Assembly (NCBI RefSeq): GCF_005871185.1
Contig: NZ_SWKN01000011.1
Coordinates: 62,001 to 126,000, forward strand
Source of the DNA: Limnobacter alexandrii
GTDB taxonomy: Bacteria > Pseudomonadota > Gammaproteobacteria > Burkholderiales > Burkholderiaceae_B
Direction: 5' to 3'
Length of the DNA: 64,000 nucleotides
Notes under the pieces: generated by a model
The model's input: the letters and a program-made list of their open reading frames with translations, nothing else
Told to the model about the DNA's origin: nothing
Database searches by the model: none
Made by a program: the position numbers and the translations under genes
Shown here: positions 25,057 through 32,777 of the stretch, piece after piece
Layout: each line of letters starts with the position of its first letter
Numbering within the stretch: the stretch's first letter is position 1

Positions 25057-26373
25057 ATGTCGGACCAACAGCCAGGCCAAAACATCTCCAGACTAAGGAA
25101 GCCCAATGACTCGATCCACCTTCGTGTCAACCGTTCGCGCCTGACAGTCAATGGCATCCGTATTTTCAATGTGATTATCGCGCTGGTTCAGAACGAAACA
25201 ATGCGCGGCACTAGGTTGATTCCGTGCAAGGACAAGACCCTTGAGGGCCATTACTGGATGTCAATGCCTGATTTTCAGGCTGCATTGAACATGGACAGGC
25301 GTAACAAACCGTACCTGGTCAATTCTTTGAAGCAATTGCACAGCGTCGAGGTCAGCGGCTTAAGTGATGATCAATGGGTGTACTCGAACCTCTTGATCGG
25401 GCATTCGATCGTCGAGAGAAGTGCCGTGCATGACTGGGCCAAAGGCTCAAGCTGGGTGGGTTTTTTCTTGCACCCCAAAGTGATTGACCACATCAAAGAC
25501 CCCATGACTCGATACACGCCGATCGAGCTGATGTATCAGAACCGGCTGAGCACAGTCTCGGCAATTATCCTGTATGAACACTGCCTCTCCTTTCTCAAGC
25601 TTGGTAGAACGATGAATCATCAGGTCGATAACCTGATCATGTTTCTAAGGGCGCAGGAATCCAGTAAAGACCAACGGAAAATCAGCTACCGTGAGTTCAA
25701 AAACGATTATCTGAAGAAAGCAATCGCTGAGATCAACACGCAGACCAATGTGACGATCAAAGTGAAGGAAAAACGCAAAAGCAGGCGTATCGATGAGGTT
25801 TATTTTGAAGTCCTACCCAGGATCGACGAAGTCATTCAGGAGCCCGTGAGAAGCATCGACCAGGCGCTGGAAGCAAAGGAACTTCAGGCTCGATTGAACG
25901 AAATTGGTTTCTCAGCCAAGGAAAGCAATTTGATCCTGGCCGCGCACAGAACTGAGAGGGTTCGACTGGCCTTGGACGAATTTGGGATGATATTGAAAAA
26001 AGGCAAGAAGTTCACCACCAGCGCAAAGGCATACTTCCGCGCATTGATCAGCCGGTTTGATGAAGAACAGACCTTGGCCAAGAAAATGTCTGCTGGGCAA
26101 CTGGACTGGATCAGTGAAGACCGCATTTCAAGTTTTGAACGCGCTCAGTTCGAGAAAGAGCGCCAAGACGAGGATAGGCAGATTGCAGTGGCTGATTCAT
26201 GTTCGAACGAGGAGCTGGAGCTGTGCTGGCGCGAATTGCTTGAAACGATGGATGATCGCCAGCGTTTGATGTTTGCTGAGAAGCATCCAAAGGATTTTCC
26301 CAAATCAAGGGCGATGGTGGGTCGCTACATCATCAAAAAACGAGAAATTCAATCATTGTCAGACCAGTGCTAG
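25057..26373 (+). CDS. Plasmid replication initiator of replicon 2 (Rep_3-like)
   Basis: This 438-residue protein has the paired winged-helix plan of iteron-binding initiators. The segment LSTVSAIILYEHCLSFLK near residue 170 corresponds to the first winged-helix entry of Rep_3 proteins. The region after residue 280 is a long helical tail. ATG 25057 lacks a strong ribosome site, so initiation may be weak, as is common for rep genes. Upstream repeats AAAGTCGAAAAC are the likely binding sites. It differs from the Rep protein at 9.3-10.9 kb in sequence and in iterons, so the window holds two separate replicons. Confidence 0.82.
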   Translation: MSDQQPGQNISRLRKPNDSIHLRVNRSRLTVNGIRIFNVIIALVQNETMRGTRLIPCKDKTLEGHYWMSMPDFQAALNMDRRNKPYLVNSLKQLHSVEVSGLSDDQWVYSNLLIGHSIVERSAVHDWAKGSSWVGFFLHPKVIDHIKDPMTRYTPIELMYQNRLSTVSAIILYEHCLSFLKLGRTMNHQVDNLIMFLRAQESSKDQRKISYREFKNDYLKKAIAEINTQTNVTIKVKEKRKSRRIDEVYFEVLPRIDEVIQEPVRSIDQALEAKELQARLNEIGFSAKESNLILAAHRTERVRLALDEFGMILKKGKKFTTSAKAYFRALISRFDEEQTLAKKMSAGQLDWISEDRISSFERAQFEKERQDEDRQIAVADSCSNEELELCWRELLETMDDRQRLMFAEKHPKDFPKSRAMVGRYIIKKREIQSLSDQC

Positions 26374-26388
26374 GCCTTGTTCTCTTGA

Positions 26389-27174
26389 TCAAGACGTTGC
26401 CTGTGGCTTGTAGCCCATTGATTTCCAGACTGTAGGGTTGATATTGATCGGGTTTGCACGACCTGATTTTAAATCCATGAACTGACCGTGAATGGAGATC
26501 TGACCGTGGAAAATCAAGTCCCACAAGCAAGCCAAGGCTTGAGAAGTCAGCGCCTTGTTGATAAAAAGCGACTGCTTTGAGAGCGATACAGCCATCGAGC
26601 AACTTGGTTCATCGGGAGCCTCTTTGGACGGGTCTGTCAGTTCTGGCAACAATTCATTGGGCATGGGCAACTCAGGCTTTCCTGATGTTGAACCAAGAAC
26701 CCATTGTCCGGTGTGCGAGGAGTTACCCAAATCAAGCCAGTAGTCGTAATCCTGTGCTTTGGTGGCGATGATTTGACGAGAGGCCACGCTGTCAACGCAA
26801 CTAATCAACACATCCATTGATGACCTGAAATGACGGGTTCTGATTGATCCGTCAAAGCGAACAGGCATTGATTGAAAGTCCAAGCCGTAGGCCATATTGA
26901 TTCGACTGATCAGGCAGTCTGTTTTGTGTCGGCCAATATCGGCTGGAAAGTATGGTTGTCGGCCTATGTTGTTGGCAGATACGGTGTCTGGGTCGTAGGC
27001 TGTTACGCGAAACCGCTTGTCCGTCATGGCATGAATTGCGTGAGCCATGCTTGCAAGGCCGGTGATGATTTGAGAACCCGTGCCCCCTGCCCCAACGACA
27101 ATGAAGTTCAGTTCTTTGCACTGCAATGCCTGTTGACTGATGTAGTGAGTTTGATTGGTTTCAGGGCTTGTCAT
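26389..27174 (-). CDS. PRTRC system ThiF-family (E1-like) protein
   Basis: This 261-residue protein has the E1-type nucleotide-binding glycine motif GAGGTGS near residue 28, the acidic strand YDPDTV and NNIGRQ near residue 70 and SCVDS near residue 125. These are hallmarks of ThiF/MoeB/E1 adenylating enzymes. The later PSCSMAVSLSKQSLFIN matches PRTRC ThiF proteins. In E1 chemistry the enzyme adenylates the C-terminal glycine of a ubiquitin-like partner; here the partner would be PRTRC protein C. It is the last gene of the PRTRC operon (9 bp after protein A). The family assignment is firm and the activity is inferred. Confidence 0.9.
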   Translation of the reverse strand: MTSPETNQTHYISQQALQCKELNFIVVGAGGTGSQIITGLASMAHAIHAMTDKRFRVTAYDPDTVSANNIGRQPYFPADIGRHKTDCLISRINMAYGLDFQSMPVRFDGSIRTRHFRSSMDVLISCVDSVASRQIIATKAQDYDYWLDLGNSSHTGQWVLGSTSGKPELPMPNELLPELTDPSKEAPDEPSCSMAVSLSKQSLFINKALTSQALACLWDLIFHGQISIHGQFMDLKSGRANPININPTVWKSMGYKPQATS

Positions 27175-27183
27175 GGCGCGTGT

Positions 27184-27861
27184 TCACTGGAAAGTAATGA
27201 GTTCACTTAGTATCTCGCAGACTTCGATTTGCGCAAGTTCTACGCCCCTGACCATGATCTTTGAAGCAATTGAGACTTCATCTTGGTTCAGGTTCCCAAT
27301 CACCATGCTTATCTTGGTTGATCCGTGGTCGTCGGTTTTGTCGGTAGGAGAAAAGAAAGCCTTGTGAACCCCATGGCTGTGGATGTCAATGACCAAGGAC
27401 TCGAATCGGTCAAGATCGGGGTAACGGTACGAGATGTGTGCGCCAGTGGCACGAATAACGTGTGGAAAGTGCAAAGAGTACTCTTTAGTCTGTTGATTAA
27501 ACGAGATCAGGCAAGCCGCTTCCAAAGGGCAGGCGCTGCGGAAATGGTCAAGCACAGCGCGGCATATTTCGCCGGGCACCTTTGGGAGATTGATTTTCAC
27601 GAATTCATGGGCCTTGCCGTATGGTGGGCTGAAATTCGCACAGAGTTGGGCAATCTTGAATTGTGTTGAGATCCAGGTATTTGAATGATTGAGAAACACC
27701 CCATTGCTGGCTACGACTATCTTATCTTCACCAGCCTGAACGGATGCAAAATCCGTGGAAATTGCTTGTCCTGAGTAGGACTGCGCATGCAGTGGAACTC
27801 GGTCAATTGCGATTGTGTCAAACGCTTTGATATTGGTGGGCGAGAGGTTTTGAAAATTCAT
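27184..27861 (-). CDS. PRTRC system protein A (JAB/Mov34 metallopeptidase-like)
   Basis: This 225-residue protein carries a JAMM-like pattern: a Glu in LEAACLI near residue 115, HSHG near residue 160 and a following FSPTDKTDD segment with Ser and Asp ligands. JAB/Mov34 enzymes cut ubiquitin-like tails, so in this cassette it would process or remove the Ub-like protein C. AAGGGA precedes ATG 27861. It lies 2 bp after protein B and 9 bp before ThiF, in one operon. Confidence 0.88.
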   Translation of the reverse strand: MNFQNLSPTNIKAFDTIAIDRVPLHAQSYSGQAISTDFASVQAGEDKIVVASNGVFLNHSNTWISTQFKIAQLCANFSPPYGKAHEFVKINLPKVPGEICRAVLDHFRSACPLEAACLISFNQQTKEYSLHFPHVIRATGAHISYRYPDLDRFESLVIDIHSHGVHKAFFSPTDKTDDHGSTKISMVIGNLNQDEVSIASKIMVRGVELAQIEVCEILSELITFQ

Positions 27862-27863
27862 GC

Positions 27864-28634
27864 TTATCCCTTCAATTTCTTGTTGATCAAATCGCCCAAG
27901 GTCATGGGTAGTGGGTTGCCATCATCTTTGACCATAATCTGGTTTAAAACGCGCGTAGGAAAGGTTTTTCGAGGCTTCTTACTCAGCCTTGCCCACAGGC
28001 CACCAATACCCCCTTTTGCGCTTGTGAAGCTTTGTGTACCGGCATTGGGGTGGGTGTATGTCGAGTCAAACAGCACGGTTTCCCAGCCCTTGATCGCTTG
28101 AGAAATGGAGTGGTGCTTTGGAACCGTGTTATTGCCCATGCAAAGGGAGTTGTTGGAAAAGATATTCATCAGTGGCGCGTGGCACAACACGGTTTCCGCG
28201 CTTGGGCGCTCTTTGGTGCAATCCTTGGTTTGAATGGCGTAGACGCTCAAATTGGACTTGTGCACACAAAAGATCAGGTCCGGGTAAGGCACTTCGAATA
28301 CGCCAGTCACAGACGGTGACTTGAAAAAGGTCTTGCGAACTTGGCCTTTGCATGACCAGATTAGCACTCCGTTGTCGTTAAAAAGCACATTGGCTGGGAG
28401 TACTTCTGCGCCTGAGTCCGCCTTGCGTGACTGGATCTTGCAAATACTGCGCATCGTTCTTTGGGTCAGTGGTTTTCCTGCGCCAATGATGGGGCGATTT
28501 TGTTCGTCCATTTGGACGTTGTGAACGGTTGCAAAGCTGGACTGTTCTTTGTTGTCTGAGTACAGCAAGATTGCTTTTCTGATTGAAAAGTAACTTTCGT
28601 TGGTATTCAGTGCATGGTTTGCCGAGATATTCAT
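27864..28634 (-). CDS. PRTRC system protein B (prokaryotic E2-like)
   Basis: This 256-residue protein starts at ATG 28634 with GGAA upstream; a GTG at 28658 is also in frame. The segment CHAPLMNIFSNNSLCMGN near residues 158-175 matches the PRTRC B / Prok-E2 family D pattern, whose Cys (in LCMGN) is the candidate thioester site. Downstream, THPNAG resembles the loop after the E2 active site. Together with ThiF, protein A and protein C it completes a set of E1-, E2-, protease- and Ub-like parts. The C-terminus is basic. Confidence 0.82.
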   Translation of the reverse strand: MNISANHALNTNESYFSIRKAILLYSDNKEQSSFATVHNVQMDEQNRPIIGAGKPLTQRTMRSICKIQSRKADSGAEVLPANVLFNDNGVLIWSCKGQVRKTFFKSPSVTGVFEVPYPDLIFCVHKSNLSVYAIQTKDCTKERPSAETVLCHAPLMNIFSNNSLCMGNNTVPKHHSISQAIKGWETVLFDSTYTHPNAGTQSFTSAKGGIGGLWARLSKKPRKTFPTRVLNQIMVKDDGNPLPMTLGDLINKKLKG

Positions 28635-28654
28635 GGTCGTATTCCGAAGTTGAG

Positions 28655-29725
28655 TCACTTGGTTAATTCAATCAGAGAATCGATTTTGCGCAAGGTTGTG
28701 GCAATGGCTTGAAGCAAGGCGAAGGCATCATTTAGTTCTGGTTTGGACTGGGCTACCAGATTGAGTTGGAAGTAAGACGCACAGTCGCCTTGCATGACTT
28801 GTTGGTGCAATTCGTCCATTGTTTGTTCAAACATGGCGTGGCCGTTCATGTCCAGAAACAGGGCTGGAAAAACATCGTGGCAGTCCTCGTCGGCAAGTTG
28901 GGAATAATTGGCATCTAGCAAAGACTGGCAACGTGATTCAATCGTTTTGGTGAGTTTTAATTTTCGAGCTTCATCGCTCCAGGCAATTAACTGTTCGTGT
29001 AGTGAACTGGTAGACGCATTGATCGCCTGTTTACGCGAGGACTTGGTAATACCAATGTAGCTTGAGAAATTCTCCTTCAAATGGCTTGGCAGCGAGGGGT
29101 TTGATTCAAGCCATTCCTGCATTTCATCTTCTCCCATGCCGTAGCAGCGTTCATCGATGTATTCAGCGTCATCTTCCATGCCAAAGAACAGGAATCCGTT
29201 GGCGTGATAAACCATTTCAGCAGGGGTGGTAACGAGGTGAGCGACAAAGGGCAACTTTCCCAAAGAATCGATGACATATTTGAGGATTGGCGCTGGCAGT
29301 GTTTCAGAGTTCAGTAGTGGCAACTCGTACAGAGTTGGGTCGAAGCAAAGGTTCAGCAAAAAGCTATTGCCAGTGGCCTGTACATCAAGGAAGGCTTGGA
29401 TGTGCTTGTATTGAGCAGATACTATCTCGGAAGGTATATTGGAGAGTAGTACGCCAGTTAGCGAAGATGATAGAGATTCCAGCGACTCATGCTTTTCAGC
29501 CAATATGCCGGGGTCAAGCCACTGGAAAACTTCGAAGTCCCTGTTGGTAAGGCCAGAGGGGAGGAACTGTAGCTGTGCCGGAACTTCGTGCGTCAGACTA
29601 GGAATCAACCCAAGCGGGTCGAATCCATGCTGGTTCAGAACAGCAGAATCGCCGCGCTTGGAGGCTCCAGAGGGCTTTGTTGGTGACCGGAGTTTTGGAT
29701 AGCCTGAGAAATGATCTGAGCGCAT
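28655..29725 (-). CDS. PRTRC system protein F
   Basis: This 356-residue, mostly helical protein occupies the usual place of PRTRC protein F, between C and B. There are no catalytic motifs. The start at 29725 has an excellent ribosome site (AAAGGAG), which means the gene begins inside a 67-residue frame that ends at 29635. Its family role is unknown. Confidence 0.8.
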   Translation of the reverse strand: MRSDHFSGYPKLRSPTKPSGASKRGDSAVLNQHGFDPLGLIPSLTHEVPAQLQFLPSGLTNRDFEVFQWLDPGILAEKHESLESLSSSLTGVLLSNIPSEIVSAQYKHIQAFLDVQATGNSFLLNLCFDPTLYELPLLNSETLPAPILKYVIDSLGKLPFVAHLVTTPAEMVYHANGFLFFGMEDDAEYIDERCYGMGEDEMQEWLESNPSLPSHLKENFSSYIGITKSSRKQAINASTSSLHEQLIAWSDEARKLKLTKTIESRCQSLLDANYSQLADEDCHDVFPALFLDMNGHAMFEQTMDELHQQVMQGDCASYFQLNLVAQSKPELNDAFALLQAIATTLRKIDSLIELTK

Positions 29726-29838
29726 TTGCTTGCTCCTTTAATCTGCTTTTTCGTCATGGTTGTCGTGGAACCGTGTTCCAAAATTTCCGACAAGGTGTAT
29801 TCCTTGACCGTGCCTTGGGGTTTCGAGTGTGCGCTCAT
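29635..29838 (-). CDS. 67-residue ORF overlapping PRTRC F
   Basis: It begins 5 bp after the stop of PRTRC C, with a weak purine-rich ribosome site (AAGGGTTAAGAG). Its last 30 codons overlap the start of PRTRC F in another frame. The non-overlapping part is basic and hydrophilic (KEYTLSEILEHG, TKKQIKGASK). It could be a real small component or only a coupling leader for F. Confidence 0.4.
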   Translation of the reverse strand: MSAHSKPQGTVKEYTLSEILEHGSTTTMTKKQIKGASKCAQIISQAIQNSGHQQSPLEPPSAAILLF

Positions 29839-29843
29839 TGCTC

Positions 29844-30050
29844 TTAACCCTTCGTACCAACACTTCGCTCAAACTTGTAGATAAGCTGGTCACCAACATG
29901 GTTGGCTGGCCCGATAGAGGCGTTGAGCAGATCAGGGTACATGGTCGAGTAAAAGTCTTTGACCATGCTCGGTGGCATGTCAGGGCTTGGGCTTGGCAAA
30001 AGTACTCCGTTGTAATCGTAGACAACGGTGAGTTCGGCGGTAACCATCAT
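29844..30050 (-). CDS. PRTRC system protein C (ubiquitin-like)
   Basis: This 68-residue protein matches PRTRC protein C: YDYNGVLLPSPSPDMPP early, MYPDLLNASIGPA in the middle and the end YKFERSVGTKG. The Prok_Ub group has a beta-grasp fold, and the chain ends in a glycine, as expected for an E1 substrate that needs no trimming. GGAG precedes ATG 30050. It lies between E and F in the operon. Confidence 0.88.
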   Translation of the reverse strand: MMVTAELTVVYDYNGVLLPSPSPDMPPSMVKDFYSTMYPDLLNASIGPANHVGDQLIYKFERSVGTKG

Positions 30051-30079
30051 GGTGTAGTGTCTCCGTTTGGGTGCGTTGT

Positions 30080-30535
30080 TTAGAACAAGCTCAGTGTGTG
30101 GGTATCAACAACTGGCGAGGTCGCTGAATCAGATTCATCGTCTAAATCCGCATCCTTTTCGATGGGCGACTGTTGGGTTTCGCTGGGAGCACTCACTGCC
30201 TGTTTTTGAGCTTTGGGTGGTGTTTCGGCCTTGGGTGCGGATGCTTTCACGGTGACCTTGGCGGCAGTGACCTTGGCCTGTTTAAGCTCCTCCTTTTGCT
30301 GGGCAATCAGGGTGGCGAGGTCTGCGTAGTCATTGGACATTTCGAACAATTGATCCAAGAGCTGCGCATCAAGTTCGGCGGCGGTGCCGGTGAATGTCAT
30401 GGCCTTGGTGAGCAATGAATCCGGTGTATTTGGCGTGGGAATCAACACAATGTTGATCTTCTCGTCTTTCATGGCGGTGATCATCAGGTTGAGTTTTGCG
30501 TGGGCAAGAATTGGGGTCAGTGCTTGAAAAAACAT
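30080..30535 (-). CDS. PRTRC system protein E
   Basis: This 151-residue protein begins MFFQALTPILAHAKLNLMI, the start typical of PRTRC E. The first 70 residues are compact; the rest is a long Ala/Lys/Pro/Glu-rich, probably disordered tail ending in THTLSLF. It is the first gene of the PRTRC operon after ParB and has its own TTGCCA-type promoter at 30574-30604. Confidence 0.82.
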   Translation of the reverse strand: MFFQALTPILAHAKLNLMITAMKDEKINIVLIPTPNTPDSLLTKAMTFTGTAAELDAQLLDQLFEMSNDYADLATLIAQQKEELKQAKVTAAKVTVKASAPKAETPPKAQKQAVSAPSETQQSPIEKDADLDDESDSATSPVVDTHTLSLF

Positions 30536-30573
30536 GATCGTTGTTCCTTGTTTGTTTGGTTAATCTTGAAATC

Positions 30574-30604
30574 ATTGTTTCACCGTTTTCGGTTTTGGCA
30601 AGTT
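30574..30604 (-). promoter_or_regulatory. TTGCCA-type promoter of the PRTRC E-to-ThiF operon
   Basis: On the minus strand AACTTGCCA (30604-30596) gives the -35, and AACAAT (30579-30574) follows after 16 bp. This matches the shared promoter pattern with one change in the core palindrome. Confidence 0.6.
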
Positions 30605-30636
30605 AGGCGCAAAAGGCCGAAAGCCCTGCCAATCCG

Positions 30637-30652
30637 GGGTGATGCGTCACCC
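30637..30652. promoter_or_regulatory. Inverted repeat GGGTGA-N4-TCACCC, possible ParB site or terminator
   Basis: A 6-bp inverted repeat with a 4-bp centre lies between the end of parB (30708) and the promoter of PRTRC E. Just beside it is CACAA-GTTG-TTGTG. No T run follows, so a protein-binding site such as parS is possible. Confidence 0.35.
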
Positions 30653-30707
30653 ACAAGTTGTTGTGAGTAACGCAACAGATCAGTACAACTTTGCTAATTA
30701 GACGAAG

Positions 30708-32513
30708 TCAACTTTCTTGTTTCTCGGCTGATTCAGTACAAGCTGGAACCGTTGTCGCATCTTGTTTTGGTAGCTTGCGCTGCTGCAACACAGAGGTGTG
30801 TGGCAGGGCAATTGCCGAGGGAACCACGGTGTCCCAATCGACAGTCAGCGAAAGAATCGAGTCGATGAATTCGGGCTTTTTTCCTGAAAGGGCTTTCTTG
30901 AATGCCGATTGCGACTCGAAGAAGGTGTCCAGTCCAGTCTCGTTGCACATGGATTCGAGTTCTGATTTGGTGAACAACTCCAGGTATTCTTTCGTTATTT
31001 TCCAATGTTTCATCAGGTCAAATTGATAAAACTGCGCGATCTCAAATACCTCTGAAATTGGGATGGTCAGCATCAGCGAGGCAATGGCAGCGTTCGTCCC
31101 GCTTTCGCGCTGCTCCTTGGGCAGTGTTGTGAAGTCAGACAGGGTGATGTCCTTAATTTCGTCATTGCCTCTGTCAAAACCAAAGAGCTTTGTGGACAGC
31201 TTTTTCACGTTGCTCGACTGGTAATGACGCATTGATCCCGTGTACATCAGCGAAAGCAATATGGTGGATGCCTTGTGCGTGTCAGCGAACAATTCATTGG
31301 CGACGACCTTGCGCCATGTTTTTTGTTTGAATTCATCGGCACGGACGTTGTTGGTCTTGCGAGCCGTGGTTTCGGTGACCTTGATCTTTTTTATCGCTGG
31401 CGAAGTTGGTTTTGCGCTGGCCGTGGTTTTGGCCTGTGACAGCGATTCAACTGAATTGCCTTCTGATTCAGACTCGGATTGGGTGTTGGCTTGTGCTTTT
31501 TTTGCAATTTCTAATGCGTGGTTCGTCACCATTTCCGAGTTGCATTGCGTATCAAAGCACTGGTTCTTGGATACAAGGCCAACGGAGTCGGCAAGCGTGG
31601 AAACCGTGGCACCATAGTTTGCACAGCCTTTACATGAATTGAACTGGTTTGAACCCACCGATTGTTCATTGACCAACACAACCTTGATGCTGTGCAAGTC
31701 ACGTACTATTTCAACCTTGGGCAATTCTTCTTGTAGCTCTGAGGCGATTTCTTGAATCTTCTGCTCTGTTTTCGCAGTGAAGCATTCGCGGTTTGTGCAA
31801 TAGCCCTCCCCTACACAGTTTTCCAGAAGGGTGGCCTGGACCTCTGAATTGCTCACGCAGTTTTGGCAATCTGACTTGTCAAAAATCGCGGTTTGTAGCT
31901 TTTGGCTCACGCGTGTAAGAAGCTCTTTGGTTTGTTGGACGGTGAGCTTGTTTTCTATGACATTTCGCAGTGCGATTTCTTGGTTTGTTCGTGCGATGAC
32001 AGCAATCAATTCGGCATGACCAAGCAAGATACGGCGCTCGTTTAATGCCACTTTGACTACAGGCTCCAGATGTTGAAGCGCCATTCGTGCATCGAACAGC
32101 GAAGGCTTCCAGCCAAGAAGGCGCATCGCCTCGGCCTTGTCGCCGTTGACATCGTTAAGAATCTTCAGGGCTGCATCGCTTTCCTCGGTGGGACTCATTT
32201 GTTCACGCTGAATGTTCTCGATCAGTGCGATTCTTCGAGATTCTTCTTCGTTCTCCTCCTCTTTGATCAACACAGGAATTGAGCCTGACTCCAGCCCGAA
32301 AGCCAAGATGCTTGCACGCCAGCGTCTTTCTCCGGCAATGATTTGGTATTGGGGATTGTCTACGCTGCCAATTGGTTTGACCAAGATGGGCTGGAAAACA
32401 CCATGCGCCTTGATGGTTGAACAAAGCTCCTCCAGCTTGGTTGGACAGAAAAATGTTCTAGGGTTTTGGCCTGAGACGATTTGCTTCAATGGCATGTTGG
32501 CGACGTATTTCAT
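30708..32513 (-). CDS. PRTRC system ParB-family protein with cysteine-rich middle
   Basis: This 601-residue protein starts with a ParB/Srx nuclease-like domain: NPRTFF near residue 17, then IIAGERRWRAS near residue 58 and ALIENIQREQMSP near residue 95. An HTH-like region follows. The middle holds two Cys groups, DCQNC through CTNREC (about residues 214-245) and CKGCANY through CFDTQC (about 290-325), which could bind metal. The C-terminal half is unlike chromosomal ParB. GGAG is 7 bp before ATG 32513. ParB proteins bind a centromere and use CTP; this one defines the PRTRC cassette. Confidence 0.9.
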   Translation of the reverse strand: MKYVANMPLKQIVSGQNPRTFFCPTKLEELCSTIKAHGVFQPILVKPIGSVDNPQYQIIAGERRWRASILAFGLESGSIPVLIKEEENEEESRRIALIENIQREQMSPTEESDAALKILNDVNGDKAEAMRLLGWKPSLFDARMALQHLEPVVKVALNERRILLGHAELIAVIARTNQEIALRNVIENKLTVQQTKELLTRVSQKLQTAIFDKSDCQNCVSNSEVQATLLENCVGEGYCTNRECFTAKTEQKIQEIASELQEELPKVEIVRDLHSIKVVLVNEQSVGSNQFNSCKGCANYGATVSTLADSVGLVSKNQCFDTQCNSEMVTNHALEIAKKAQANTQSESESEGNSVESLSQAKTTASAKPTSPAIKKIKVTETTARKTNNVRADEFKQKTWRKVVANELFADTHKASTILLSLMYTGSMRHYQSSNVKKLSTKLFGFDRGNDEIKDITLSDFTTLPKEQRESGTNAAIASLMLTIPISEVFEIAQFYQFDLMKHWKITKEYLELFTKSELESMCNETGLDTFFESQSAFKKALSGKKPEFIDSILSLTVDWDTVVPSAIALPHTSVLQQRKLPKQDATTVPACTESAEKQES

Positions 32514-32546
32514 CGTGCTGCTCCGAATGACTGTGAGTGGAGCGTT

Positions 32547-32578
32547 TGATTATCCAGACTTCCGAAAAATTGCAAGTT
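32547..32578 (-). promoter_or_regulatory. TTGCAA-type promoter of the PRTRC parB gene
   Basis: On the minus strand AAACTTGCAA (32579-32570) supplies the -35, and ATAATC or TAATCA follows after 16-17 bp. The parB start is 57 bp from the -35. Confidence 0.55.
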
Positions 32579-32672
32579 TGTGTGTACGTGCCGGGTAGTG
32601 GTGGTGTGGATTTGAGATGTGAACGAGTGAGTTCAATGCTTGAATCTGAGAAGTGCATAAATTTGGCTAAAG

Positions 32673-32700
32673 TTGCGCAATCCGAGTTTTGTTTTAGCCT
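32673..32700 (+). promoter_or_regulatory. TTGCGC-type promoter of the dinG-like gene
   Basis: TTGCGCAA (32673-32680) holds the -35, and TAGCCT (32695-32700) follows at 16 bp spacing. The start codon is about 105 bp away, longer than at the other sites. Confidence 0.45.
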
Positions 32701-32777
32701 GTGGGAGGGTGTGCTGCAATGGCGATTTTCATCGCCGAATGCGGTACCAAAATTTGATCTCTGGCATGGCATAAACA

